Origin: Gammaproteobacteria bacterium
GTDB lineage: Bacteria > Pseudomonadota > Gammaproteobacteria > Steroidobacterales > Rariloculaceae
Length of the DNA: 14,459 bases
Reading direction: 5' to 3'
NCBI GenBank assembly: GCA_017577365.1
Contig: PKRJ01000075.1
Location: 1-14,459 of the forward strand
Made by a program: the position numbers and the translations under genes. The notes beneath the pieces were generated by a model. It was given only the letters and a program-made list of their open reading frames with translations, searched no databases and had not been told where the DNA came from. Of this stretch, positions 1 to 6,895 are shown in pieces (the stretch's first letter is position 1; each line of letters starts with the position of its first letter).

Positions 1-774
1 GTGTATCTCGCGGAGGACGTCGCGAGCGGCGCGCGCGTCGTCTGCAAGGTCGTGCAGCACACGCCCGGCCCGGCGGGTACGCGGCTATTCGAGCGATTCC
101 TGCTCGAGTATCAGGCGATCGCCGCGGTGCGGCATCCGCACGTCGTGCGGATTCTCGACGTCGGCGCGGCGGACGATCATGCGTATATCGTCATGGAGCA
201 TTTCCCGGGCGGAAGCCTCGCCGATCGGCTCGCGAAAGGCCCGCTCGACCCCGCCCGCGCGGTCGACTATGCGCGGCAGATCGGCGCCGCGCTCGATGCG
301 ATCCATTCGGCCGGCATTCTGCATCGCGACTTGAAGCCCGGGAACGTGATGTTCCGCGACGACGACACGCTCGCGCTGATCGATTTCGGTCTCGCGAAGC
401 AGCTGCGCCTCGACGCGTCCTTGACGTCGACGGGCCAGATCTTCGGCACGCCGCACTACATGAGCCCGGAGCAGGGGCGCGCGCGGCCCGTCGACGAACG
501 TTCCGATCTCTATTCGCTCGGTTGCATCTTGTTCGAGATGCTGACCGGTCGGAAACCGTTCACCGCGGGCACGGCCATGGGCGTGATCTACAAGCACACG
601 CACTCGCCGCGGCCGCGGCTCGGACCCGAGCACACCGCGTTCGAGCCGCTGCTCGAGCGATTGCTCGCGATCTCGCCGGACGACCGCTTCGCAAGCGCTG
701 CCGAATGGCTGCGCGCGCTCGACGAACGGTTCCCACCGGCGAGTAGAGACGCTCAGATGAGCTCGACGCGGTAA
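1..774 (+). CDS. Serine/threonine protein kinase, 5'-truncated by the window edge
   Basis: This is a Hanks-type protein kinase that phosphorylates Ser/Thr on unknown targets. Only the C-terminal 257 codons are visible. The first codon is GTG, but it is probably internal, because the glycine-rich loop that should precede VYLAEDV is missing. Visible landmarks are the ATP-binding Lys16 (VVCKV), the alpha-C Glu36 (LLEYQ), the catalytic loop HRDLKPGN at 108-115 and the DFG motif at 128-130. The activation segment ends in GTPHYMSPEQ, followed by the DxxSLG helix-F motif. The RD-type loop is intact, so it should be active. The protein stops just after the kinase fold, with no membrane segment, PASTA or repeat domain in view, so it looks like a soluble kinase unless the missing N-terminus carries something. 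Its last 22 bp overlap the 3' end of the convergent lpxH gene. Confidence 0.93.
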   Translation: MYLAEDVASGARVVCKVVQHTPGPAGTRLFERFLLEYQAIAAVRHPHVVRILDVGAADDHAYIVMEHFPGGSLADRLAKGPLDPARAVDYARQIGAALDAIHSAGILHRDLKPGNVMFRDDDTLALIDFGLAKQLRLDASLTSTGQIFGTPHYMSPEQGRARPVDERSDLYSLGCILFEMLTGRKPFTAGTAMGVIYKHTHSPRPRLGPEHTAFEPLLERLLAISPDDRFASAAEWLRALDERFPPASRDAQMSSTR

Positions 775-1469
775 CCGTTCTCGTCCCAGCGGAGCACGTA
801 GCCGTGCTCGTACCACGCGCCGAGGACGATGCGCTCTGCCGGCCGCCCGCCGACGGTGAGCGTATGGACCGCGGGACGATGCGTGTGGCCGTGCAGCAAG
901 CGCTGCACGCCGAAGCGCTCCATCGTCTGCACGACCGTCTGGTCGTTCACGTCCATGATCTCCTGGGATTTCGTCGCGGAATCCGCAAGGCTCGCACGGC
1001 GCAGCTCGTTCGCGATCGCCTTGCGCTCGGCGAGCGGCTTCGCGAGAAAATCGCGCTGCCACGCGGGATCGCGCAGCATCGCGCGAAGCTTGAGGTAACG
1101 AACGTCGTCGGTGCAGAGCAGGTCGCCGTGCGTCAACAGCACGCGCTCGCCGTAGAGCTCGATCGTCTCGTAGTCCCCGAGCAGGCGGCAGCCGGTCGCG
1201 AGCGCGAAACGGCGGCCGATCAGGAAATCGTGATTGCCGTGCATGATGGAGCACTCGACGCCCGCTTTCGCGAGCGCGGCGAGCCCGTCGATCACGGGCT
1301 TCATGGCCGGGTCGGTGTCGTCGTCGCCGACCCACGCCTCGAACAGATCGCCGAGGATGTAGACGGATTCGGCCGCGAGCCCGTGGTCGCGGACGAACGC
1401 CTCGAAACGCTCGATCGATTCGGGCCTGCGGGAGTCGAGATGCAGGTCCGATATGAAGAGCGTCGACAT
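753..1469 (-). CDS. lpxH: UDP-2,3-diacylglucosamine diphosphatase LpxH
   Basis: LpxH hydrolyses UDP-2,3-diacylglucosamine to lipid X plus UMP, the fourth step of lipid A synthesis, at the inner face of the cytoplasmic membrane. The 238-residue length is normal. It has the calcineurin-like metallophosphoesterase signature in order: SDLHLD (D8, H10), LGDLFEAWVGDD (D41), GNHDF (N79, H80), THGD (H114) and HGHTHRP (H195, H197). These fit the dinuclear Mn site known for the family. The ATG at 1469 gives an N-terminus that begins directly with the first beta strand. It lies 7 bp after the cyclophilin stop codon, so the two genes are probably co-transcribed and perhaps translationally coupled. I see no strong Shine-Dalgarno in front. 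The 3' end overlaps the convergent kinase gene by 22 bp and leaves no room for a dedicated terminator. Confidence 0.96.
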   Translation of the reverse strand: MSTLFISDLHLDSRRPESIERFEAFVRDHGLAAESVYILGDLFEAWVGDDDTDPAMKPVIDGLAALAKAGVECSIMHGNHDFLIGRRFALATGCRLLGDYETIELYGERVLLTHGDLLCTDDVRYLKLRAMLRDPAWQRDFLAKPLAERKAIANELRRASLADSATKSQEIMDVNDQTVVQTMERFGVQRLLHGHTHRPAVHTLTVGGRPAERIVLGAWYEHGYVLRWDENGYRVELI

Positions 1470-1476
1470 CGCGCGA

Positions 1477-2049
1477 CTACTCGGAGACGAGCGCGATGCG
1501 CTCGATGACGATCGTCTCGACCGGGAGGTCGCGCGTGAACGGGCCGCCGGCGCCGGTCGGGACGTGCCCGATCTCGTCCACGACCTCCATGCCCTCGACG
1601 ACCTTGCCGAATACCGCGTAGCCCCAGCGAGTCGGACGCGGGTTCAAGTCGAGGTTGTCGTTCAGGTTGATATAGAACTGACCCGTCGCGGAGTGCGGCT
1701 CGTTCGAGCGTGCCATGCCGACCGTGCCGCGCAAGTTGCTCAGCCCGTTGCCGGACTCGTTCGGCACGGTCTTCTCGGCGGGCTTCGGCTCGAGATCCGG
1801 CGTGAAGCCGCCGCCCTGCGCGAGAAAGCCCTGTATCACGCGGTGGAAGATCGTGCCGTTGTAGAAGCCCTCGTTGACGTATTGGAGAAAGAGCTCCACC
1901 GTCAGCGGGGCGCGCTCCGGCTCGAGCTCGATGACGAAGCTCCCGCGGTTCGTGTCGACCCGCACGCGGGGCTTGTCCGCTGCGTGGAGCGCGAACGGGG
2001 CCGCGACCAGCGACGCGAGGAAGATCGTGCGACATACGATGGCGCGCAT
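1477..2049 (-). CDS. Periplasmic peptidyl-prolyl cis-trans isomerase, cyclophilin type
   Basis: This is a cyclophilin that isomerises peptide bonds before proline and so acts as a folding catalyst. It has 190 residues. An N-terminal signal peptide (MRAIVCRTIFLASLVAAPFA, then cleavage near LHA/AD at about residue 23) points to export, so it works like PpiA rather than the cytoplasmic PpiB, although its place next to lpxH is where PpiB sits in relatives. Core motifs are FHRVIQGF with catalytic Arg70, QGGGF at 78-82, GTVGMAR at 108-114, SATGQFYIN at 120-128 and GYAVFGKV at 143-150. The ATG at 2049 is favoured because it gives a complete signal peptide. It lies first in a short reverse-strand unit with lpxH 7 bp downstream. 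The 165 bp separating it from folD may hold its own promoter; a TATCAT element on the minus strand at 2094-2089 is a possible -10, but I find no convincing -35. Confidence 0.93.
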   Translation of the reverse strand: MRAIVCRTIFLASLVAAPFALHAADKPRVRVDTNRGSFVIELEPERAPLTVELFLQYVNEGFYNGTIFHRVIQGFLAQGGGFTPDLEPKPAEKTVPNESGNGLSNLRGTVGMARSNEPHSATGQFYINLNDNLDLNPRPTRWGYAVFGKVVEGMEVVDEIGHVPTGAGGPFTRDLPVETIVIERIALVSE

Positions 2050-2214
2050 GGGGTAGCTACCGCTCCGTTCCGTGTCGTGGGGCGTTCAATGATAACGTTT
2101 CGCGGCGCGGAAAAACGGCATCCGAGCGGTCGCGAGCGGTCGAGACCAATGAACGCGACGCCCGACGGCCCGAGGCGAGCAGCGCCCCAGGAACCCGCCG
2201 TGCGAGACAGCGAC

Positions 2215-3075
2215 CTACCGTTGATCCGTGCGGAGAAGGTTCGCGGAAAGCGTGTTCTGCATCAGCGTCGCGACCGTCATCGGCCCGACGCCGCCCGGCA
2301 CCGGTGTGATCAGCCGGGCACGCTCTTTCGCGGCTTCGAACTCCACGTCGCCGACGATCCTGCCGTCCTCGAGCCGGTTGATGCCGACGTCGATGACGAC
2401 CGCCCCCGGCTTGATCCATTCGCCCTTCACGAGCCCGGGCTTGCCGGCCGCGACGATCAGAATGTCGGCGAGGCGGACGTGCGACTCGAGGTCGCGCGTG
2501 AAGCGGTGGGTGACGGTGACGGTCGCGCCGAGCAGCAGCATCTCGAGCGCGAGCGGCCGGCCGACGTGGTTCGACGCGCCGACGATGACGACGTGCTCGC
2601 CCTTGACCTTCACGCCGGAGCGTTGCAGCAGAATCACCACGCCGTGCGGCGTGCAGGGGCGAAGGATCGGGATGCGCTGCGCGAGCCGGCCGACGGTATA
2701 TGGATGGAAGCCGTCGACGTCCTTGGCCGCGGAGATCCGCTCGATGACGAGCGTCTCGTCGATATGGTCCGGCAGCGGGAACTGCACGAGGATGCCGTCG
2801 ACGTCGTCGTTCGCGTTCAGCTCGTCGATCAGCGCGAACAGCTCGTCCTGCGTCGTCGACTCCGGCAGATCGTACGAATAGGAGACTATGCCGACGTCCT
2901 CGCACGCCTTGCGCTTGTTGCGGACGTAAATCTGGGACGCGCTGTCGTTGCCGACGAGCACGACGGCAAGACCGGGCGGCCTCAGCCCCCGGCTAACGCG
3001 CTCCTTGATTTTCGCGGCAACCTCGGCGCGCAGCGCGCTCGCGATTGCCTTGCCGTCGATGATTTCTGCGGCCAT
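2215..3075 (-). CDS. folD: Bifunctional methylenetetrahydrofolate dehydrogenase/cyclohydrolase FolD
   Basis: FolD oxidises 5,10-methylene-THF to 5,10-methenyl-THF with NADP+ and hydrolyses this to 10-formyl-THF, feeding purine and formyl-Met synthesis in the cytoplasm. The protein has 286 residues, full length for the family. Visible motifs are Y50 and catalytic K54 in IYVRNKRKACEDVGI, VQFPLP at 97-102, KDVDGF at 118-123, the dinucleotide-binding GASNHVGRP at 166-174, VIDVGINR at 227-234 and the C-terminal PGGVGPMTVATL. The GAS variant of the nucleotide loop is the one I recall from E. coli FolD. The ATG at 3075 has a GGAG Shine-Dalgarno about 8 nt upstream. It is divergent from the tRNA operon, with about 160 bp before that promoter. 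Confidence 0.97.
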   Translation of the reverse strand: MAAEIIDGKAIASALRAEVAAKIKERVSRGLRPPGLAVVLVGNDSASQIYVRNKRKACEDVGIVSYSYDLPESTTQDELFALIDELNANDDVDGILVQFPLPDHIDETLVIERISAAKDVDGFHPYTVGRLAQRIPILRPCTPHGVVILLQRSGVKVKGEHVVIVGASNHVGRPLALEMLLLGATVTVTHRFTRDLESHVRLADILIVAAGKPGLVKGEWIKPGAVVIDVGINRLEDGRIVGDVEFEAAKERARLITPVPGGVGPMTVATLMQNTLSANLLRTDQR

Positions 3076-3233
3076 TGCTCGCTCCGCTGGGTGGACGCGG
3101 ATTCTCGCATCGCATTACAAGGGTCACAAGCGCACATTTCTTGGGGGTATTCCGCATGATAGAAGTCCTGTTTGGGAGCGTCGGATCGAGCCCGAATCCG
3201 GGGTTGCGTCGAGCGGGCGGGCGATGCGGCCGT

Positions 3234-3262
3234 TTGACCGCCCCGCCCGAGCCGCCTAACAT
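3234..3262 (+). promoter_or_regulatory. Sigma70-type promoter of the tRNA operon
   Basis: TTGACC at 3234-3239 (5 of 6 consensus -35 bases) is followed by exactly 17 bp and then TAACAT at 3257-3262 (4 of 6 -10 bases). Transcription would start near 3269, about 34 nt before the mature 5' end of tRNA-Pro, a sensible leader for RNase P processing. The spacing and position make this the best promoter match in the window. It was located by eye, not by a scoring matrix. Confidence 0.65.
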
Positions 3263-3302
3263 GCTTTCACCGCTTTTCGGCCTTGCCGCCGGGAGGCATG
3301 GT

Positions 3303-3379
3303 CGGGGCATGGCGCAGTCTGGTAGCGCATCTGCTTTGGGAGCAGAGGGTCGGGGGTTCGAATCCCTCTGCCCCGACCA
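3303..3379 (+). tRNA. tRNA-Pro(UGG)
   Basis: This is a complete 77-nt cloverleaf. The acceptor stem is CGGGGCA (3303-3309) with TGCCCCG (3369-3375), the discriminator is A3376 and the CCA end is encoded (3377-3379). The anticodon stem-loop reads TCTGC-TTTGGGA-GCAGA with anticodon TGG at 3337-3339. The T arm contains GGTTCGAAT. It is the first gene of the operon; a 63-nt spacer separates it from tRNA-Arg. UGG can read all or most proline codons by wobble. Confidence 0.96.
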
Positions 3380-3442
3380 ACCCGCACCGGCTTTCGGCAG
3401 CTAGGACGCGCTTGGCGGGAGGCGACGAGAGCGGCGGAAAGG

Positions 3443-3768
3443 GCGCCCGTAGCTCAACCGGATAGAGCATCGGCCTTCGATTGGAGCCTTCCGCGGGAAC
3501 AGGAACCGCGGGAGTGGACCGCACTGTAACGGGGAAACCTTAACGGGTCGCGCCGATGGCAACCCCGTGGAAACCGGCTACCGCATCGCGACGCGTGCCA
3601 TTAGAATGTGTCGCCCCGGCGGCGACGGGATCCGTAGAGACTATACGTGCGGCACCTGAGACGGTGAAGAGATAGTCCAGACCACGAACTCCGCGTGGCG
3701 GAGGCTGCGAAAGCAGTGGTGGTAAGCTAAGCCGAGGGTTGCAGGTTCGAGTCCTGCCGGGCGCGCCA
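3443..3768 (+). tRNA. tRNA-Arg(UCU), split by a group I intron in the anticodon
   Basis: The gene has two exons, 3443-3477 and 3727-3768, which join to a 77-nt tRNA. The acceptor stem is GCGCCCG (3443-3449) with CGGGCGC (3758-3764), the discriminator is G3765 and CCA is encoded (3766-3768). The joined anticodon arm is TCGGC-CTTCTAA-GCCGA, giving anticodon UCU, which reads AGA/AGG. The T arm is GCAGG-TTCGAGT-CCTGC. The split falls between anticodon bases U34 and C35, so no functional tRNA exists before splicing. A plain tRNA scan without intron handling would miss or mis-call this gene. Because C3478 and C3727 are the same base, the exact junction is fixed not by the tRNA but by group I rules: the exon must end in U and the intron in G. 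Confidence 0.95.
3478..3726 (+). ncRNA. Group I self-splicing intron in tRNA-Arg(UCU)
   Basis: This 249-nt ribozyme excises itself by two transesterifications using external guanosine. P1 pairs exon CUU (3475-3477) with the guide GAG (3484-3486), giving the required U3477-G3484 wobble at the 5' splice site, with C3478-G3483 closing a 4-nt loop. P2 is TCCGCGG/CCGCGGG around 3490-3512. P3 is CCGCAC (3519-3524) with GTGCGG (3647-3652). P4 is ACGGGG (3529-3534) with CCCCGT (3563-3568), followed by the usual AAA joint. P7, the guanosine site, is GACTAT (3639-3644) with ATAGTC (3672-3677). P8 is CACC (3653-3656) with GGTG (3663-3666). Two P9-region hairpins follow, one with a GAAA tetraloop (3705-3716). 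The intron ends in G3726, as required. No homing endonuclease ORF is present. The layout and several short blocks (GAGCCTT, GGGAAACCT, AGAGACT, AGTCCA) resemble, from memory, the cyanobacterial tRNA-Leu intron of subgroup IC3. Confidence 0.93.
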
Positions 3769-3804
3769 GCCCATCTCGAGGGCCGGCGAAGACACAGAGT
3801 TCTG

Positions 3805-3880
3805 GTGGACGTAGCTCAGTTGGTAGAGCCCCGGATTGTGGTTCCGGCCGTCGTGGGTTCGAGTCCCATCGTCCACCCCA
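3805..3880 (+). tRNA. tRNA-His(GUG)
   Basis: This is a complete 76-nt cloverleaf. The acceptor stem is GTGGACG (3805-3811) with CGTCCAC (3870-3876), position 73 is C3877 and CCA is encoded (3878-3880). The extra 5' guanosine (G-1) specific to tRNA-His is present in the DNA at 3804 and can pair with C73. The anticodon stem-loop is CCGGA-TTGTGGT-TCCGG with anticodon GTG at 3838-3840. It lies 36 nt after tRNA-Arg in the same unit. In relatives I recall a tRNA-Leu following here; none is seen in this window. Confidence 0.96.
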
Positions 3881-3911
3881 ACCCCCTCTATTTTTGAGCG
3901 GGATCTCCTTC

Positions 3912-3930
3912 GCCGGCACACCGGGCCGGC
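3912..3930 (+). terminator. Possible weak terminator hairpin after the tRNA operon
   Basis: GCCGGC at 3912-3917 can pair with GCCGGC at 3925-3930 around a 7-nt loop, followed only by TTCCTC rather than a real T-run. A separate TTTTT tract (about 3892-3896) lies just upstream without a hairpin before it. Either could help end the tRNA transcript, but neither is a textbook intrinsic terminator. The rest of 3881-4021 shows no gene and no repeat that I can recognise. Confidence 0.25.
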
Positions 3931-4021
3931 TTCCTCAGAGACGATCTGCGTCGCGGTGAATCGCGACTTCTCATGACAACCTCCCGGTCGTAATCTGCCA
4001 GGTTGAATGGCCGGCTCGGGT

Positions 4022-4051
4022 TTGCCTGAGAGAGGGCAAGTACTGAATAAT
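4022..4051 (+). promoter_or_regulatory. Candidate promoter of the G8-domain gene
   Basis: TTGCCT at 4022-4027 (4 of 6 -35 bases), an 18-bp spacer and AATAAT at 4046-4051 (5 of 6 -10 bases) lie about 80 bp before the ATG at 4132. The local sequence is distinctly more AT-rich than the flanks. This is the only plausible pair I see in the 251 bp between tRNA-His and the gene, and it is a moderate match. Confidence 0.35.
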
Positions 4052-4116
4052 CGGCCCAGTGATTCCTGGCTAATACACATAGAAAAGCCGGAAAAGTGCC
4101 AGCTCCAGTCGAAGGG

Positions 4117-4123
4117 GGAGGGG
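4117..4123 (+). promoter_or_regulatory. Ribosome binding site that fixes the G8 gene start
   Basis: GGAGGGG ends 8 nt before the ATG at 4132. It lies downstream of the in-frame GTG at 4096, so it cannot serve that codon. It therefore selects the ATG, which also puts the signal peptide at the N-terminus. Confidence 0.7.
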
Positions 4124-4131
4124 CTGATTCC

Positions 4132-6774
4132 ATGCGAGCTGACAATCGTTTGTTGCATCTTTCGGTACTGGCTGCTGCGGTTTTCTCCTTTAGTGTCCAG
4201 GCCCAGGAAGCTGTGAAGAGCGGCGCGTGGTCAGATCCATCCACGTGGGCCGGTGGCGCAGTGCCGAAGGCGGGCGGCAAGGTCACCATTGGCGATGATG
4301 TCGAGGTCGTGCTCGACGTCAGTCCTCCTGCCCTGAACGGCTTGACCATCGGCGGCAAACTGAGCTTCTCGGATGAAGCCGACCTGGAGTTGACCACCGA
4401 ATGGATCGTGGTTCACGGCGAGCTCGAGATCGGCACCGAGGCCAAACCTCACACCCGCAAGGCCACCATCACGCTCACCGACAATGTAAAAGGTGAGGAG
4501 GTGATGGGCATGGGTGACCGCGGCATCATGCTCATGGGCGGCACCCTGAACCTGCATGGCAACCGCACCAACGCCTGGACCAAGCTCGCCAAGACCGCCG
4601 AAGCCGGCAGCAGCTCCATTGAGGTGTTGGACGCCTCGGAATGGCAGGCAGGTGATGTGATCGTTCTTGCCTCCACCGACTTCAACCCACGTCAGGCCGA
4701 GGTCCGCACCATTGTCTCCATCAGTGGCAACAGCATCACGCTCGACCAGCCCCTCGAGTACATGCATTTTGGCGAGATCACCTTCGGTGTGGACGAGCGC
4801 GGTGAGGTCGGCCTGCTGACGCGCAACATCAAGATCCAGGCATCCGAAGACGCGGCGGAGTCGTATTTCGGCGGTCACGTCATGGCGATGCCGTCGAGCA
4901 GGATGTACGTCGAAGGCGTCGAGCTCAATCGCATGGGCCAGCACCTGACGCTTGCCCGATACCCGATCCACTGGCACCTGGTCGGGGATGCCAAGGGCCA
5001 ATACATCAAGAACTCGGCCATCCATGACACCTTCAACCGCTGCGTGACGGTGCACGGAACGCACAACCTGCGCATCGAGAACAACGTGACCTACAACGCC
5101 GTCGGTCACTGCTTCTTCATCGAGGACGGCATCGAGACCGGCAACGAGTTCGTCAGGAACCTGGCGATCCAGATCAAGTGTCATCCCACCAGGGAGTGCG
5201 TGCCGCTCAACCTCGCCGCAAACGGCGAGATCGAAGGTGACCGCCGTGCACTCAGAGAAATCAGCTTCTCGCGCGAGCATACGCTGCTGCCCTCTGACAA
5301 CACGGTGGCAGCCTTCTGGATCACCAATCCGGACAACGTCTTCATAGACAACGTTGCGGCAGGCTCTGATCAGATCGGTTTCTGGCTGTCAGTGCCAGAA
5401 CACCCTATTGGCGCCTTCAAGGGCACAGAGATCAGCCGGAACGTCTGGCCGCGCCGAACGCCGCTGCGCGCATTCCGGGGCAACGTGGCCCATTCGAACT
5501 TCGACGGGTTCTTGTTCGACCGGAACATTTACGAAGATGACACCTTCGGTTTGGCCACCATTCCGTTCCTGCCGCTGGAAGATCCCGCCGATCTCGAGAG
5601 CGAAGTGGTGGAGACGCACTTCGAGAACCTGACCGCCTACAAGAACCGTAACGGCGGTCTCTGGGGCCGGGGCGATCTCTTCGTCTACAGCAACGCGAAA
5701 TTCGCCGATAACGCCATTGGCATGACGCAGGCCGCCGGCGACATCGGCACGTCGCGGTTCAGCTCGCGGCTGGTCGATTCGCTGATCGTGGGCGAGACCG
5801 ACAATATCGGCAATCCGTCGACGCCCGAGGAAATCGCCTATGGCCGCAGCCTGCCCAAGCCACGGATTCCCGATTTCCCGATCCGCGGCTACGAGTTTTA
5901 TGACTACCGCGACGATGTGGTGAACACGACATTCATGAATTTCGAGGACAACGAGCTGAGGAAAACAGGCGCGCTGTCCTTTCTGCTGTACACGAGCGCG
6001 GGGGTCAGCACCGGAAGCACGGTCAGCGGTGCAAAGTTCGTCAATGCCAAGCCGGTCTATTTCCCGAACATCGATCCCAGGTTCGATAACGACAACCGGG
6101 GCGGCGCAGGCTACCGGACCCTGTCGTTCCGCGACCTGGACGGCTCGGTGACCGGCATCCCGAATTCGCACGTCCTGCTGTACGACGGCGAGAACGACAG
6201 CGTCGCCGTCGACGATACCTGTGAAATTCGTCCCACCTGGAACGCGGCCGTATGCACGGGCGATGTGGGCCGCCTGTATCTCTCGAAGAGCAGGGGAGAG
6301 CTGCCGGCCGGAGTCGATCTCGAATCCCGGACCGCTCGATTCGCTTTGCTCGCTACGCTCGGTCCATTTGCTCCAGACACTCCGGCCGTTCGGGCCGCTC
6401 GTGCCGCCATGGCTAATCGCCCTGCTCCGCAGGCACCTATCACGCTCGTTCGCAACGGCAAGGAATTTCGCATCACCCGTGACCAGAGCACCGTGCGTGC
6501 CGGCACCGAGATCCAAGTCAAGACCGAAAGACCGGAAGTCACTCTCAGTCTGGCCGAAATGGATGAGGGCTCATGGGTCATCTTCGAGCTGCCCGGCTTC
6601 GCTCGCGCGTCCACCGGAACGGAGCAGAGGAGCTTGAGCGCACTGCGCCAGGCGACCGAGACTTCCTGGTTCAGGGACGGGGATACCCTCTGGGTCAAAC
6701 TCGTGGCGGGACCTCCTGTCATGGAGATCATTCGTCCAACGGATCTGCAAGCCAGCATCACGGTCAGCCGATAA
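4132..6774 (+). CDS. Secreted G8-domain/parallel beta-helix protein, CEMIP/TMEM2-like putative glycosaminoglycan depolymerase
   Basis: The start is the ATG at 4132, giving 880 residues; an in-frame GTG at 4096 would put 12 residues before the signal peptide. Residues 1-24 form a signal peptide with cleavage at VQA/QE. A G8 domain covers about 28-118 (SGAWSDPSTWAGG onward). A beta-helix region follows, with ARYPIHWHLVGD near 275-286, FNRCVTVHGTHNLRIE, GHCFFIEDG, AFWITNPDN at 394, NVAHSN at 451, FPIRGYEFYD at 582-591 and FRDLDGSV at 666-673. These blocks occur in the same order in animal CEMIP (KIAA1199) and TMEM2, which bind or cleave hyaluronan; C697 and C708 keep the spacing I recall from CEMIP. 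The inferred role is secreted or periplasmic cleavage of an acidic polysaccharide; activity and substrate are unproven. Base composition is lower in GC than the flanking housekeeping genes. It appears monocistronic. Confidence 0.9.
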   Translation: MRADNRLLHLSVLAAAVFSFSVQAQEAVKSGAWSDPSTWAGGAVPKAGGKVTIGDDVEVVLDVSPPALNGLTIGGKLSFSDEADLELTTEWIVVHGELEIGTEAKPHTRKATITLTDNVKGEEVMGMGDRGIMLMGGTLNLHGNRTNAWTKLAKTAEAGSSSIEVLDASEWQAGDVIVLASTDFNPRQAEVRTIVSISGNSITLDQPLEYMHFGEITFGVDERGEVGLLTRNIKIQASEDAAESYFGGHVMAMPSSRMYVEGVELNRMGQHLTLARYPIHWHLVGDAKGQYIKNSAIHDTFNRCVTVHGTHNLRIENNVTYNAVGHCFFIEDGIETGNEFVRNLAIQIKCHPTRECVPLNLAANGEIEGDRRALREISFSREHTLLPSDNTVAAFWITNPDNVFIDNVAAGSDQIGFWLSVPEHPIGAFKGTEISRNVWPRRTPLRAFRGNVAHSNFDGFLFDRNIYEDDTFGLATIPFLPLEDPADLESEVVETHFENLTAYKNRNGGLWGRGDLFVYSNAKFADNAIGMTQAAGDIGTSRFSSRLVDSLIVGETDNIGNPSTPEEIAYGRSLPKPRIPDFPIRGYEFYDYRDDVVNTTFMNFEDNELRKTGALSFLLYTSAGVSTGSTVSGAKFVNAKPVYFPNIDPRFDNDNRGGAGYRTLSFRDLDGSVTGIPNSHVLLYDGENDSVAVDDTCEIRPTWNAAVCTGDVGRLYLSKSRGELPAGVDLESRTARFALLATLGPFAPDTPAVRAARAAMANRPAPQAPITLVRNGKEFRITRDQSTVRAGTEIQVKTERPEVTLSLAEMDEGSWVIFELPGFARASTGTEQRSLSALRQATETSWFRDGDTLWVKLVAGPPVMEIIRPTDLQASITVSR

Positions 6775-6865
6775 GAAACGGGTCGCTGTCGGAGTCAGAC
6801 GTCGATCGCACGCGGCGCACCGACGCCGCTCGCGAAGCTCGTCGAGTCGAGGTTACTGGCTAACG

Positions 6866-6885
6866 GCGCGGCGGCGCCGCCGCGC
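6866..6885. repeat. Perfect 20-bp GC-only palindrome
   Basis: The two halves GCGCGGCGGC and GCCGCCGCGC are exact reverse complements with no spacer. The site lies 91 bp after the G8 gene stop, just beyond the 3' end of the reverse-strand ORF at 6896. It could form a strong hairpin or cruciform and help separate convergent transcripts, but there is no T-run on either side, so it is not a classical intrinsic terminator. A chance GC-rich palindrome is possible. Confidence 0.4.
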
Positions 6886-6895
6886 GCCGACCGCG

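Noticed and set aside
1453..3159. Plus-strand 568-codon open frame across lpxH, cyclophilin and folD
   Set aside because: It runs antisense through three recognised genes and is dominated by Asp/Arg/Val dipeptides typical of shadow frames.
3267..3524. Reverse-strand 85-codon frame across tRNA-Pro and the 5' exon of tRNA-Arg
   Set aside because: It is the complement of tRNA sequence; the GFEPPT-like phrase is a known translation artefact.
3641..4158. Reverse-strand frames across the intron 3' part, tRNA-Arg 3' exon and tRNA-His
   Set aside because: They are complements of structured RNA genes, with artefact phrases such as WDSNPRRPEPQSG and no start signal or protein family.
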